Notes: generated by a model not told the origin, from the sequence alone. A DNA stretch of 64,000 bases from an uncultured Paracoccus sp. (GCF_937873615.1 NZ_CALMYP010000066.1:62001-126000), one strand, 5' to 3'; positions 1 through 8,673 are shown, numbered from the stretch's first letter. Numbers and translations: made by a program.

Positions 1-153
1 CGCGGTGGTGAAATCGCCCGCCACGCCGAAAGGATCGCGGGTGGTGTAATAGCCATGCTCAGGGTGCAGCAGGCAGATTTCCATGTAGCGCGCGACCGAG
101 ATCGGCCCCGAGCGCCGGATCTCGTCCCGGATCTGGGCGTCAAGCGGCGTCAT
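1..153 (-). CDS. MidA-type SAM-dependent methyltransferase, N-terminal part (cut by window edge)
   Basis: The first 51 codons of a minus-strand gene run off the left edge. The start codon (153-151) overlaps the lgt stop as ATGA, so the two are translationally coupled. The visible N-terminus contains YMEICLLHPEHGYYTTRDPF and then GVAGDFTTA. This is the hallmark opening of the MidA/NDUFAF7 (COG1565, formerly DUF185) methyltransferases, whose mitochondrial homologue methylates an arginine of a complex I subunit. The lgt-then-MidA order is common in Rhodobacteraceae. The substrate of the bacterial protein is unknown, and the SAM-binding core lies outside the window. Confidence 0.85.
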   Translation of the reverse strand, partial: MTPLDAQIRDEIRRSGPISVARYMEICLLHPEHGYYTTRDPFGVAGDFTTA

Positions 154-1013
154 CGGGCCGGCAGGCGCAGCGCGCGGATGATGAACAGAAGGCCAAGTGC
201 CAGCATCGGCAGCGACAGGATCTGCCCCATGCTCAGCCCCAGTGCCACGCGGCCAAGCGGGTTTTCGGGCGTGATGAACTGCGCATCCGCGACCCTGAAA
301 AGCTCGACGAAGATCCGTGCCAGCGCATAGCCCGACAGGAAGACCCCAAGCGCCAGCCCCGGCCTGCGCAGCCCGCCCGCCCGGACCAGCCCGAACAGGA
401 TCAGGCCCAGAAGCAGCCCTTCCAGCCCGGCCTCGTAAAGCTGGCTGGGATGGCGGGCGCAAAGCCCCTCGACCCCTGGGCAGTTCTGCGCCATCTCGCC
501 GGGAAAGATCACCCCCCAGGGCAGATCGGTGGGCCGGCCCCAAAGCTCGGCATTGATGAAATTGGCGATGCGCCCGAAGAACAGCCCGATGGGGGCCACC
601 ACTGCCAGCGCATCGGCCAGCCGCAGGGGCGAGACCTCATTGCGCCGCGCCCACCACCAGGCGGCCAGCACCACGCCGGCAAAGCCGCCATGGAAGGACA
701 TGCCGCCTTCCCAGACCTTCAGGATCTCCAGCGGATTCTTCAGGTAAAAGCCGGGCTGATAGAAGAACACGAATCCCAGCCGCCCGCCGATCACCACCCC
801 GGCCACGATCCAGGTCAGCAGATCCTCGACCTTCCCGGCGGGCATCGGCGCCTTGTCGCCCCAGACCCGGACGGATTTCATCAGCTTCCAGACCGCCAGC
901 GCCCCCAGCACCAGCCCGACCAGATAGGCAAGCGCATACCAGCGCAGCGAAAACGCGCGCTCGCCCAGATGGATGGTGAAGATCTCGGGCGAAATATCGG
1001 GGAACGGGATCAT
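150..1013 (-). CDS. lgt: Prolipoprotein diacylglyceryl transferase Lgt
   Basis: 287 residues, the normal family length. The enzyme moves a diacylglyceryl group from phosphatidylglycerol to the lipobox cysteine of prolipoproteins in the inner membrane, the first step of lipoprotein maturation. The sequence shows several hydrophobic helices (about 22-42, 68-86, 107-121, 136-147 and three C-terminal). It also has the family signatures GGMSFHGGFAG, with His108, and GRIANFINAELWGR, with Arg148, Asn151 and Glu156, which matches the Lgt signature. It overlaps the downstream methyltransferase by 4 bases. A lipoprotein substrate lies nearby at 5534-6109. Confidence 0.97.
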   Translation of the reverse strand: MIPFPDISPEIFTIHLGERAFSLRWYALAYLVGLVLGALAVWKLMKSVRVWGDKAPMPAGKVEDLLTWIVAGVVIGGRLGFVFFYQPGFYLKNPLEILKVWEGGMSFHGGFAGVVLAAWWWARRNEVSPLRLADALAVVAPIGLFFGRIANFINAELWGRPTDLPWGVIFPGEMAQNCPGVEGLCARHPSQLYEAGLEGLLLGLILFGLVRAGGLRRPGLALGVFLSGYALARIFVELFRVADAQFITPENPLGRVALGLSMGQILSLPMLALGLLFIIRALRLPAR

Positions 1014-1122
1014 GGCGGTCCTTCATTTTCGCGCGCACGCTAGCGACGGAACGGTCGGTGTCAACATTGAACCCGGGCGCGCCCTGCCCCATATAGTCGG
1101 CAAACGCCTTGAGGAGCATCAT

Positions 1123-1383
1123 ATGTCCACGCAAAACAAGTTCTTCGACGATATGTCACGGATGATGACAAACGCGATGGGTGTCGCCCAGGGCGCCAAG
1201 GACGAGGCCGGGAACGCCTTCAATTCCTGGATCGACCGCTGGCTGGCCGAGCGCGATCTGGTCACGCGCGAGGAATTCGACGCCGTGCGCGACATGGCGA
1301 TCAAGGCCCGCACCGAGAATGCCGAACTGAAATCCCGCCTCGACGCGATCGAGACGCGGCTGAACGAAGCCGGTCAGGGCTGA
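1123..1383 (+). CDS. UbiK-like (BMFP domain) accessory factor
   Basis: 86 residues. I start it at the ATG at 1123, preceded by GAGGAG, because the frame upstream does not look like this family. The protein is an amphipathic helix followed by a coiled coil (residues about 45-82, rich in Glu, Arg and Leu), the layout of BMFP/COG2960 proteins. UbiK, the characterised member, helps aerobic ubiquinone synthesis and binds membranes. The segment VTREEFDAVRDMAIKARTEN is typical. The 3' end overlaps the convergent neighbour by 10 bases. The exact role here is inferred from the family only. Confidence 0.85.
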   Translation: MSTQNKFFDDMSRMMTNAMGVAQGAKDEAGNAFNSWIDRWLAERDLVTREEFDAVRDMAIKARTENAELKSRLDAIETRLNEAGQG

Positions 1384-1703
1384 TCCAGCGCAATCCTTTG
1401 CTGAAGACTGCCGTCGCGGCCATAGACCAGCACCTCGCCGGTATCGGTCACCACGATCAGGTGCCGCGCCGAAAAGGTCACGGCCTCGGCGCTGGCACCT
1501 TCCGGCAGGGCGACGGCGGCGGGAAGCTCTGGCAGGGGCGGCGCGCTCAGGCGGATCCACAGGATGGCGACGATGGCGGCAAGCCCCAGCACCATGGCCA
1601 CGGCCATTCCGGCGACGAGCAGACGCAGAAATCTCAAATGCGGCACGATCTGGGGCGAATCCGCCTCGTCCTGCGCCTTCGCATGATCTATGTCGCGTTG
1701 CAT
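1374..1703 (-). CDS. Small single-pass membrane protein, possibly DUF6476
   Basis: 109 residues from the ATG at 1703-1701. A charged cytoplasmic N-terminus (residues 1-22) is followed by one strong membrane helix (about 27-50). A periplasmic domain of about 55 residues ends with a beta-like repeat, VVTDTGEVLVYGRDGSLQQR. The architecture fits small Rhodobacterales membrane proteins listed as DUF6476, but function is unknown. The start codon lies on the same CATG as the start of divergent rluD. AGGA 10 bases upstream, inside rluD, is a plausible ribosome site. The 3' end overlaps the UbiK-like gene. Confidence 0.65.
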   Translation of the reverse strand: MQRDIDHAKAQDEADSPQIVPHLRFLRLLVAGMAVAMVLGLAAIVAILWIRLSAPPLPELPAAVALPEGASAEAVTFSARHLIVVTDTGEVLVYGRDGSLQQRIALDQP

Positions 1704-2745
1704 GGCTGAGTTGATCCTGACAATTCCCGACGATCTGACCGTGCGCCTTGATAAGGCGCTTGCCGATCTTGCGCCAGCGGAAGCGGCCCTGTCACGTTCG
1801 CGCATCGCCCGGCTGATCGCTGACGGCGCGGTCAGCGGGCCGGATGGGGCGGTGACGCAGCCGAAGCACCGCACCACACCGGGCGAAACCTATCGCATCG
1901 CCCTGCCCGCGCCGGAACCGGTCGAGACCCTGCCGCAGGACATCCCGCTGAACGTGGTCCATGAGGACGACGATCTGATCGTCATCGACAAGCCCGCCGG
2001 CATGGTCGTCCATCCCGCGCCGGGCAGCCCCGATGGCACGCTGGTGAACGCGCTGCTCTATCATTGTGCCGGCAGCCTGTCCGGGATCGGCGGCGAAAGG
2101 CGGCCGGGGATCGTGCATCGCATCGACAAGGATACGTCCGGCCTGCTGGTCGCGGCGAAATCCGACCGCGCCCATCACGGCCTCGCGGCGCAGTTCGAGG
2201 CGCATAGCGCCGACCGCGCCTATCTGGCGCTGGCACATGGGGTGATCGACGCCGCCGATGCCCGGTTGCGCGGCACCCGTGGCATCAGTTTCGAGCCGGG
2301 GGGCGTGATGAAGATCACCTCGCGCCTCGACCGCCACCCGAGCGACCGCCAGAAACAGGCGGTCTGGTTCGAGGGCGAGCGTGGCCGCCACGCCGTCACC
2401 CGCGCGAAGATGCTGGAAAGCTTCGGCACGCCACCCGCCGCGATGCTGGTCGAATGCCGGCTGGAAACCGGGCGCACCCATCAAATTCGCGTTCACATGG
2501 CCCATGCCGGGCTTGGGCTGATCGGCGATCCGGTTTATGGTGGGGCCAGGAAAGCATCCGCCCGCGCGCTTGGCGATGCCGCCCCATTCGTTCAGGACTT
2601 CCCGCGCCAGGCCCTGCATGCCGCCCGTCTCGGCTTTGCGCACCCCGTCAGCGGTATCGATCTGGAATTCAATTCACCCTTGCCTGCGGATATGCAGGAC
2701 TTGCTCGCCAGATTGCGCGAAGCTGGCATTTCATCACCGCATTAA
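1702..2745 (+). CDS. rluD: RluA/RluD family 23S rRNA pseudouridine synthase
   Basis: 347 residues from the ATG at 1702; an in-frame ATG lies 12 bases upstream (1690), and neither has a clear Shine-Dalgarno. An S4-like RNA-binding domain (about 5-70) precedes the synthase core. The catalytic aspartate is Asp142 in HRIDKDTSGLLV, and a second signature is ETGRTHQIRVHMAHAGLGL. RluD-type enzymes modify helix 69 of 23S rRNA; other RluA members have other targets, so the site is not certain. rpoH begins 19 bases after the stop, the usual Rhodobacteraceae arrangement, so co-transcription is likely. Confidence 0.92.
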   Translation: MAELILTIPDDLTVRLDKALADLAPAEAALSRSRIARLIADGAVSGPDGAVTQPKHRTTPGETYRIALPAPEPVETLPQDIPLNVVHEDDDLIVIDKPAGMVVHPAPGSPDGTLVNALLYHCAGSLSGIGGERRPGIVHRIDKDTSGLLVAAKSDRAHHGLAAQFEAHSADRAYLALAHGVIDAADARLRGTRGISFEPGGVMKITSRLDRHPSDRQKQAVWFEGERGRHAVTRAKMLESFGTPPAAMLVECRLETGRTHQIRVHMAHAGLGLIGDPVYGGARKASARALGDAAPFVQDFPRQALHAARLGFAHPVSGIDLEFNSPLPADMQDLLARLREAGISSPH

Positions 2746-2764
2746 TCCGGCGAGAGGACAGGAT

Positions 2765-3670
2765 ATGGCAAATTACACGAACCTTCCCGCCCCCAGCCCC
2801 GAACAGGGGCTGAACCGCTATCTTCAGGAAATCCGCAAATTCCCGCTGCTGGAACCGGAAGAGGAATACATGCTGGCCAAGGCCTGGGTCGATCACGAGG
2901 ACAGCGAGGCCGCCCACAAGATGGTGACCAGCCACCTGCGCCTGGCCGCCAAGATCGCCATGGGTTATCGCGGCTATGGCCTGCCTCAGGCCGAGGTGAT
3001 CTCGGAAGCCAATGTCGGGCTGATGCAGGCGGTCAAGCGCTTCGATCCCGAAAAGGGCTTCCGGCTGGCCACTTACGCGATGTGGTGGATCCGGGCCTCG
3101 ATCCAGGAATATATCCTGCGGTCCTGGTCGCTGGTGAAGATGGGCACGACCTCGGGGCAGAAGAAGCTGTTCTTCAACCTGCGCAAGGCCAAGAACCGGA
3201 TCGGCGCCATGGAAGAGGGCGATCTGCGCCCCGAAAACGTCGCCCGCATCGCCAATGACCTGAATGTGACCGAGCAGGAAGTGATCGACATGAACCGCCG
3301 CATGGCCGGTTCGGACGCCTCGCTGAACGCAACGGTCGGCTCTGGCGACGGCGAATCGACGGCGCAATGGCAGGACTGGCTGGAGGACGAGGATGCCGAT
3401 CAGGCCCAGGCCTATGCCGAAAGCGAGGAACTCGACACCCGCCGCGCCATGCTGGTTCAGGCCATGGATGTGCTGAACGACCGCGAGAAGGACATCCTGA
3501 TGGAGCGTCGTCTGCGCGACGATCCGCTGACGCTGGAGGAACTCTCCGAGCGTTACGAGGTCTCGCGCGAGCGGATCCGCCAGATCGAGGTGCGCGCCTT
3601 CGAGAAATTGCAGGAGCGTATGCGCATCCTTGCCCGCGACAAGGGCATGGCGATCGAGGGCGCCGGTTGA
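2765..3670 (+). CDS. rpoH: Heat-shock sigma factor RpoH (sigma-32)
   Basis: 301 residues from the ATG at 2765, which follows GAGAGGACAGG. The longer upstream frame runs back into rluD and is not part of the protein. Region 1.2/2 contains the core-binding and -10 recognition segment FDPEKGFRLATYAMWWIRAS. Region 4 contains the helix-turn-helix TLEELSERYEVSRERIRQIE. The protein directs RNA polymerase to heat-shock promoters; a candidate target in this window is lon. Rhodobacteraceae often carry two RpoH paralogues, and the position after rluD matches the main heat-shock copy. Confidence 0.97.
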   Translation: MANYTNLPAPSPEQGLNRYLQEIRKFPLLEPEEEYMLAKAWVDHEDSEAAHKMVTSHLRLAAKIAMGYRGYGLPQAEVISEANVGLMQAVKRFDPEKGFRLATYAMWWIRASIQEYILRSWSLVKMGTTSGQKKLFFNLRKAKNRIGAMEEGDLRPENVARIANDLNVTEQEVIDMNRRMAGSDASLNATVGSGDGESTAQWQDWLEDEDADQAQAYAESEELDTRRAMLVQAMDVLNDREKDILMERRLRDDPLTLEELSERYEVSRERIRQIEVRAFEKLQERMRILARDKGMAIEGAG

Positions 3671-3721
3671 CGCTGACCGGCCGCGCGGACATGCTGCGGC
3701 GGAAGGGTCTGGCGGACGGGC

Positions 3722-4762
3722 ATGAGATCGACGGCGCTGAAGCAGTTTCAACGGCTGGAAGCGGCGGGCAGCTGGCGCCCCGCCCCGGGCGAGCAATTGC
3801 GCGAGGTCATCGTCTCCATCGGCGAAGCGACGCTGGTTCTGTCGGACCCGAAATCCGAGGCCCCGCTGACCCATTGGTCGCTGCCCGCCCTTGAGCGGCT
3901 GAACCCCGCGCAGGTGCCGGCAATCTATACGCCCGCCGCCACCGATAACGAGCGGATGGAGACGCTGGAAATCGACGACCCGCTGATGATCGAGGCGATC
4001 GACCGGGTCCAGAGCGCCATCGCGGCGCGGCGGCCGCATCCGGGCCGGCTGCGCAACCGGCTGACGCTGCTGGCATTGCTGGTGATGGTGCTGGGCGCCA
4101 TCGTCTGGATGCCGCCGGCCTTGCGCGCCCATGCTGTGCGCATCACGCCTCAGGCCGAACGCGCCCGGATCGGCGATGCGATCCTTGCCGACATGATCCG
4201 CGCCACCGGCCAGCCCTGCCGCGACCCGGCGGCGGAACAGGTGCTGGGCGCGCTCTCGGCCCGCATCCCGCTGCCACCGAAAAGCCGCATCGTGGTCCTG
4301 CCGGAAGGTGTGGGCGGCGCGATCATGCTGCCCGGCAACCTGATGGTCGTCGACAATGCCCTGATCGGCGGCAAGGATGGTCCCGAAGCCCTTGCCGGGC
4401 ACCTGCTCGCCGCGGATGTCGCAGCAAGGCAAACCGATCCGCTGAGTCTGACATTGCAACGCGCAACCTTTCTGGATGTCCTGAGCCTGCTGACGCGGGG
4501 GGCATTGTCCGCCGACAGCCTGCACGGCTTCGGCGAAGACCTGCTGGCCCTGCCCCCCCTGCCCCCTGACGACCGCAGCCTTCTGGCACGATTCGCCACC
4601 GCAAGAATACCTTCGTCTCCCTATGCCGAGACACGCGGAACCTCGGGCACGACCAGCCTGCCCCTGACCGAGGCCGACCCGTTCCGAACCGAACCCTATC
4701 CCGCCATCCTGAGCGAACGCGACTGGGTGACCCTGCAGCAGATCTGCATCGCCCGGGGCTGA
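3722..4762 (+). CDS. Membrane-anchored protein resembling an M48 peptidase without HExxH
   Basis: 346 residues, starting 51 bases after rpoH. A cytoplasmic N-terminal domain of about 115 residues has a beta-rich motif (REVIVSIGEATLVLSDPKS). One membrane helix (about 118-138) is followed by a periplasmic domain. Its segment AIMLPGNLMVVDNALI recalls the M48 (BepA/HtpX-like) fold just before the zinc motif, but the expected HExxH is replaced by HLLAAD. If the resemblance is right, this is an inactive pseudo-peptidase. Its position behind rpoH suggests envelope stress, but that is inference. Function unknown. Confidence 0.6.
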   Translation: MRSTALKQFQRLEAAGSWRPAPGEQLREVIVSIGEATLVLSDPKSEAPLTHWSLPALERLNPAQVPAIYTPAATDNERMETLEIDDPLMIEAIDRVQSAIAARRPHPGRLRNRLTLLALLVMVLGAIVWMPPALRAHAVRITPQAERARIGDAILADMIRATGQPCRDPAAEQVLGALSARIPLPPKSRIVVLPEGVGGAIMLPGNLMVVDNALIGGKDGPEALAGHLLAADVAARQTDPLSLTLQRATFLDVLSLLTRGALSADSLHGFGEDLLALPPLPPDDRSLLARFATARIPSSPYAETRGTSGTTSLPLTEADPFRTEPYPAILSERDWVTLQQICIARG

Positions 4763-4806
4763 GCGCCGTCAGGATCGACGATGTGTTTTGCGGGCTGCTG
4801 ACGCGT

Positions 4807-5532
4807 TCAGCCGGTCAAGGCAATCGCGGTCCAGGCGTCGAGCCAGGCGAAAAGCGAAACGGTTTCGGGCGGGGCGTCCTCATCAACGATGACCAGAAGC
4901 GCATCCGGGTTCGATGACAGCCCCGGCCTGTCGAGATCGACCAGCAGATAGCCGCTTCCGCCCGAACGAAATATCTCGATCACGCGGTCGGTGTCATGGT
5001 CGAGGCTGAACGCGTCGAACCAGTCGGTTTCGCCATAGCTGTCGATTTCAGCCGCCATGCTGGTCAGCCGGGCCGAGCGCAGCAGGCCGCCGAAATCATA
5101 CATGTCGGTCAGCCCGTCCATGAGTTCGGTATAGATCCAGCTGAGCGCGTCGGGCCCCGCTGTCAGCAAAAGCCGCGCGTGGGGATTGGGTGCCGGTGCC
5201 TGACCGAGCGGTCGCGCTGAAAGGGTCGGATAAAGCACCCCCCTTATGCGTCGCATGATGCAGCGCAGGGGGCCGCTTTCCGGGCTGCTGAGCATGAAGG
5301 CATCTTCGGCGGTCGACAGAAGTGCCGTGCAGACCTCGGGCAGGTAATCGGCCAGCATCGCGCATTCCGCCCGCAGGCAATCGAGCCGCGCGGCGGGATC
5401 GTCGTCAAGATAGCCCCGCCAATGTGCCGGCAGTTCCTGGGGATGCCCCGAGAAGGCCACGAAACCGGGATCGACACCGACCCGAAGGCGCCGCAGCGCC
5501 TCCTCCAGCGGGGTCGGCGCGGGCGTGGTCAT
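4807..5532 (-). CDS. Hypothetical protein with a SUKH (SMI1/KNR4)-like C-terminus
   Basis: 241 residues from the ATG at 5532, one base after the stop of the upstream transglycosylase gene, so translation is probably coupled. No signal peptide or membrane segment is seen; the protein should be cytoplasmic. The C-terminal third (about 140-240) shows hydrophobic strands with GSGYLLVDL and ends SLFAWLDAW. This recalls SMI1/KNR4 or SUKH domains, which often act as immunity proteins or regulators. The match is by eye and weak, and the N-terminal 130 residues are not recognised. Function should be regarded as unknown. Confidence 0.5.
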   Translation of the reverse strand: MTTPAPTPLEEALRRLRVGVDPGFVAFSGHPQELPAHWRGYLDDDPAARLDCLRAECAMLADYLPEVCTALLSTAEDAFMLSSPESGPLRCIMRRIRGVLYPTLSARPLGQAPAPNPHARLLLTAGPDALSWIYTELMDGLTDMYDFGGLLRSARLTSMAAEIDSYGETDWFDAFSLDHDTDRVIEIFRSGGSGYLLVDLDRPGLSSNPDALLVIVDEDAPPETVSLFAWLDAWTAIALTG

Positions 5533-5533
5533 A

Positions 5534-6109
5534 TCAGCGGCAGCTGCGCAACTGGGCGTGATACATCTCGGCCCGGCCCTGAACGCTTGAGGCAACGCTC
5601 ATCAGCCAGCTTTTCGAGCGGTAGGAGCCGCGCGCATAGCCGCCGCGCCCTTCGTGATAGGCAAGGTATTGCCCGCGCGCATCCCATTTCGAGATGCCAA
5701 GGGCCTTGCTCGTGCCGTCCATATACCAGCCCATGAAATCGGTCGCGTCGTTGATATTGTCGCGACGGGCGCGGCGGTTGCCGGTCTCGGCGACATAATC
5801 TTCCCAGGTGCCGTCGAGCGCCTGACTGTAGCCATAGGCCGAGCTTTGCCGTCCGACCGGGATGATGCCGAGCGCGTATTGATGCGGTGTGCGCGCGTCG
5901 CCGATGAATTTCGATTCCTGGTGAATCGCCGCCATCTGCACCGCGACCGGCACACCCCAGCGGCGCTCGGTCTTCTGCATGGCGCGGTAATAGGCCGGGC
6001 GTTCACGGATGATGGCGCAGGCATTGTCCAGATTTCGTGGGGCAGAATAATTGCCGCCACCACATGACGCGACCAGCATCAGAATCGCCAGTTTCAAGAG
6101 CCTGTTCAT
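5534..6109 (-). CDS. SLT-domain (lytic transglycosylase-like) lipoprotein
   Basis: 191 residues. The N-terminus MNRLLKLAILMLVASCGGG is a lipoprotein signal with lipobox VASC, so Cys16 would be lipidated by Lgt. The rest resembles a small SLT/lysozyme-like domain: MAAIHQESKF carries the likely catalytic glutamate, and SAYGYSQALDGTWEDY matches the family's YGxxQ segment. The expected role is cleavage of peptidoglycan glycan strands from the inner face of the outer membrane. It is divergent from the ATP-grasp operon and followed after one base by a SUKH-like gene. Confidence 0.85.
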   Translation of the reverse strand: MNRLLKLAILMLVASCGGGNYSAPRNLDNACAIIRERPAYYRAMQKTERRWGVPVAVQMAAIHQESKFIGDARTPHQYALGIIPVGRQSSAYGYSQALDGTWEDYVAETGNRRARRDNINDATDFMGWYMDGTSKALGISKWDARGQYLAYHEGRGGYARGSYRSKSWLMSVASSVQGRAEMYHAQLRSCR

Positions 6110-6206
6110 CTCTGCCTCGTTCTTGTTTTTCGGCCTTTATAAGGGATTTGTCGCGCTTGATAAACAGGGCGCTGGATCTGCATGTTTTTTCAGCAGACGG
6201 GCAGAT

Positions 6207-6235
6207 TTGGACAGTTCAGACCAATTGGGTTAGGA
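6207..6235 (+). promoter_or_regulatory. Candidate sigma-70 promoter for the ATP-grasp/Anbu cluster
   Basis: TTGGAC (6207-6212) and TTAGGA (6230-6235) are separated by 17 bases. They lie about 70 bases upstream of the first gene in the divergent 195-base gap. Spacing is ideal but the -10 box is weak. A Shine-Dalgarno GGAGGT follows at 6287. Confidence 0.4.
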
Positions 6236-6304
6236 TGGCTGACTTTTCAATGGTCGAACAACAGGCCATGCTGAACTAAAGTTGCCGGAGGTAATGAGGG
6301 GCCG

Positions 6305-7711
6305 ATGTATTACAACGAGATGTTCGACGGCGAAAAGGTCCGCGAGGCCTATGCAAGCCTCTCTGACTGGGTCGCGCAGATGCCGGTCGATTTCCGGCAA
6401 CTCAAGCAGGCCGAGGCCGAGGCGCTGTTCCGGCGCATCGGGATCACCTTCGCCGTCTATGGCGAGGGCGGCGATCCGGACCGGCTGATCCCCTTCGACA
6501 TGATGCCGCGGGTCTTCACCCAGGGCGAATGGCGCCGGCTGGAACGCGGCATCAAGCAGCGCGCCAAGGCGCTGAACGCCTTCCTGCGCGATGTCTATGG
6601 CCGGGGCGAGATCGTCCGGGCAGGCCGCATCCCGGCGCGCCTCGTCTATCAGAACGAGGCCTATGAAAAGGCCGTGGTCGGTTTCGTGCCGCCGCGCGGG
6701 GTCTATAGCCATATCATCGGCATCGACCTGGTGCGCACCGGCCGCGACGAGTTCTTCGTACTTGAGGACAATTGCCGCACACCCTCGGGGGTCAGCTATA
6801 TGCTGGAGAACCGCGAGATCATGATGCGGATGTTCCCCGACCTGTTCCGTGGCAACCGGATCGAGCCGGTGGACGGCTACCCGGAAATCCTGCGCCGGAC
6901 GCTGGAAAGCGTGGCGCCCAAGAAATGCGTGGGCCGGCCGCGCGTCGTCATCCTGACGCCGGGCCATTTCAACAGCGCCTATTACGAACACAGCTTCCTT
7001 GCCAACCTGATGGGGGTGGAACTGGTCGAGGGCGCGGATCTCTTTGTCGAGGGCGAATTCGTCTATATGCGCACGACCGAGGGGCCGAAGCGCGTCGATG
7101 TGATCTATCGCCGCCTCGACGATGCCTTCATCGACCCGCTGTGCTTCCGCCGCGATTCCATGCTGGGCGTGCCGGGGCTGATGGATGTCTATCGCTCGGG
7201 CGGGGTTTCGATCTGTTCGGCGCCCGGTGCCGGCGTGGCCGATGACAAGGCCATCTATACCTTCGTGCCGGAAATGGTCCGCTTCTATCTGGGCGAGGAA
7301 CCGATCCTGAAGAATGTCGATACCTGGACGCTGTGGAAACAGGACGACTACAAATACGTGATGGACAACCTTGCCGATCTGGTGGTGAAGGAAGTCCATG
7401 GCTCGGGCGGCTACGGGATGCTGGTCGGGCCGAAATCGACCAAGAAGCAGATCGAGGAATTCCGCAAGCTGATCGAGAAGAACCCCTCGAATTACATTGC
7501 CCAGCCGACGCTGTCGCTGTCGACCTGCCCGACCTTCGTCGATGAGGGCGTGGCGCCGCGTCATGTCGATCTCAGGCCCTTCTGCCTGTGCGGCGACCGG
7601 ATCGAACTGGTGCCGGGCGGGCTGACCCGCGTGGCGCTGAAAGAGGGCAGCCTCGTCGTCAACTCGTCTCAGGGCGGGGGCGTCAAGGACACCTGGGTCC
7701 TGTCGGAATAA
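6305..7711 (+). CDS. Circularly permuted type 2 ATP-grasp protein (COG2308)
   Basis: 468 residues. It belongs to the permuted ATP-grasp group found with alpha-E and transglutaminase-like genes. These are predicted to be amide- or peptide-bond-forming ligases, but no substrate has been shown for this type as far as I know. Visible signatures are FVLEDNCRTPSGVSYMLENR, the metal/ATP-binding block VHGSGGYGMLVGP, and the C-terminal DLRPFCLCGD. No signal peptide, so cytoplasmic. It is the first gene of a unit with the alpha-E gene (12 bases later), a transglutaminase (2 bases) and Anbu (32 bases). Confidence 0.93.
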   Translation: MYYNEMFDGEKVREAYASLSDWVAQMPVDFRQLKQAEAEALFRRIGITFAVYGEGGDPDRLIPFDMMPRVFTQGEWRRLERGIKQRAKALNAFLRDVYGRGEIVRAGRIPARLVYQNEAYEKAVVGFVPPRGVYSHIIGIDLVRTGRDEFFVLEDNCRTPSGVSYMLENREIMMRMFPDLFRGNRIEPVDGYPEILRRTLESVAPKKCVGRPRVVILTPGHFNSAYYEHSFLANLMGVELVEGADLFVEGEFVYMRTTEGPKRVDVIYRRLDDAFIDPLCFRRDSMLGVPGLMDVYRSGGVSICSAPGAGVADDKAIYTFVPEMVRFYLGEEPILKNVDTWTLWKQDDYKYVMDNLADLVVKEVHGSGGYGMLVGPKSTKKQIEEFRKLIEKNPSNYIAQPTLSLSTCPTFVDEGVAPRHVDLRPFCLCGDRIELVPGGLTRVALKEGSLVVNSSQGGGVKDTWVLSE

Positions 7712-7723
7712 GGGGTAACGATC

Positions 7724-8671
7724 ATGCTCAGCCGTACCGCATCAAACCTGTTCTGGCTTGGCCGCCACATGGAACGCGCCGAAACCGCCTCGCGCCTGTT
7801 CGAGGTAGGCGCGCGCATCACCTTGCTGCCGAACACCGTCGAAGGCTATCGCAACGAATGGGAATCGCTGCTGCGCGCATCGGGCGCGGCGGATCGCTAT
7901 GCCGCGAATTATGCCGATGTGACCGAGGAGAACATGGAGAAATTCATGCTCTTCGACCGCGACAACCCCTCATCCGTGGCCAGTTGCATCCATGACGCCC
8001 GCGAATCCGGGCGCATCGTGCGCACCGCGCTGACCAGCCGGGTCTGGGACGCGCTGAACGTCGCCTGGCAGGAGATGCGCGCCATCGGCCCGGGGCAGGA
8101 GGACGCCGCCGATCTGGCCGATTTCGTCGCCCGCCATGCCAATACCGTGCAGGGCGCCATCGACGGGACCCAGCTTCGCAATGACGGTTTCCGCTTCATG
8201 AAGCTGGGCTATGCGCTGGAGCGCGCGGATTCCACCGCGCGCGTGCTCGACGTGAAATATTTCGTTCTGTTGCCTCGTGTCGAATTCATCGGCTCGGGTC
8301 TCGACAGCTATCAGTGGCAGGTCATCCTGCGTGCGCTGTCGGCGCATCGGTCTTTCCACTGGGCTTATGGCGACGATGTCAGCGCCAGCCGCGTCGCCCA
8401 TTTCCTGATCCTGAACGGCGAAGCGCCGCGCGCGCTGATCACCTCGGTCAACGAGGCGCTATCGCATCTGGAGGCGCTGACCCGCCGCTATGGCGGCGAT
8501 GTGCCCTGCACCGCGCGGGACCGGGCGCGGGCGCTGGCCGATCGGCTGGCGGGGCTGGATATCGAAGAGATCTTCGATGAGGGGCTGCACGAGTTCCTGT
8601 CCGATTTCATTATCGAGATCGGACAGATCGCGAGCTGCGTCCAGGACGATTACTTTCACGGCAGGGGCTGA
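7724..8671 (+). CDS. Alpha-E domain protein (COG2307)
   Basis: 315 residues, almost wholly alpha-helical. The opening MLSRTASNLFWLGRHMERAE is the diagnostic start of the alpha-E family (DUF403), and a second conserved block is GYALERADSTARVLDVKYF. The family has no established enzymatic role. It accompanies the permuted ATP-grasp gene so consistently that a complex or a shared substrate is likely. The next gene starts 2 bases after its stop, so translation is presumably coupled. Confidence 0.93.
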   Translation: MLSRTASNLFWLGRHMERAETASRLFEVGARITLLPNTVEGYRNEWESLLRASGAADRYAANYADVTEENMEKFMLFDRDNPSSVASCIHDARESGRIVRTALTSRVWDALNVAWQEMRAIGPGQEDAADLADFVARHANTVQGAIDGTQLRNDGFRFMKLGYALERADSTARVLDVKYFVLLPRVEFIGSGLDSYQWQVILRALSAHRSFHWAYGDDVSASRVAHFLILNGEAPRALITSVNEALSHLEALTRRYGGDVPCTARDRARALADRLAGLDIEEIFDEGLHEFLSDFIIEIGQIASCVQDDYFHGRG

Positions 8672-8673
8672 AC

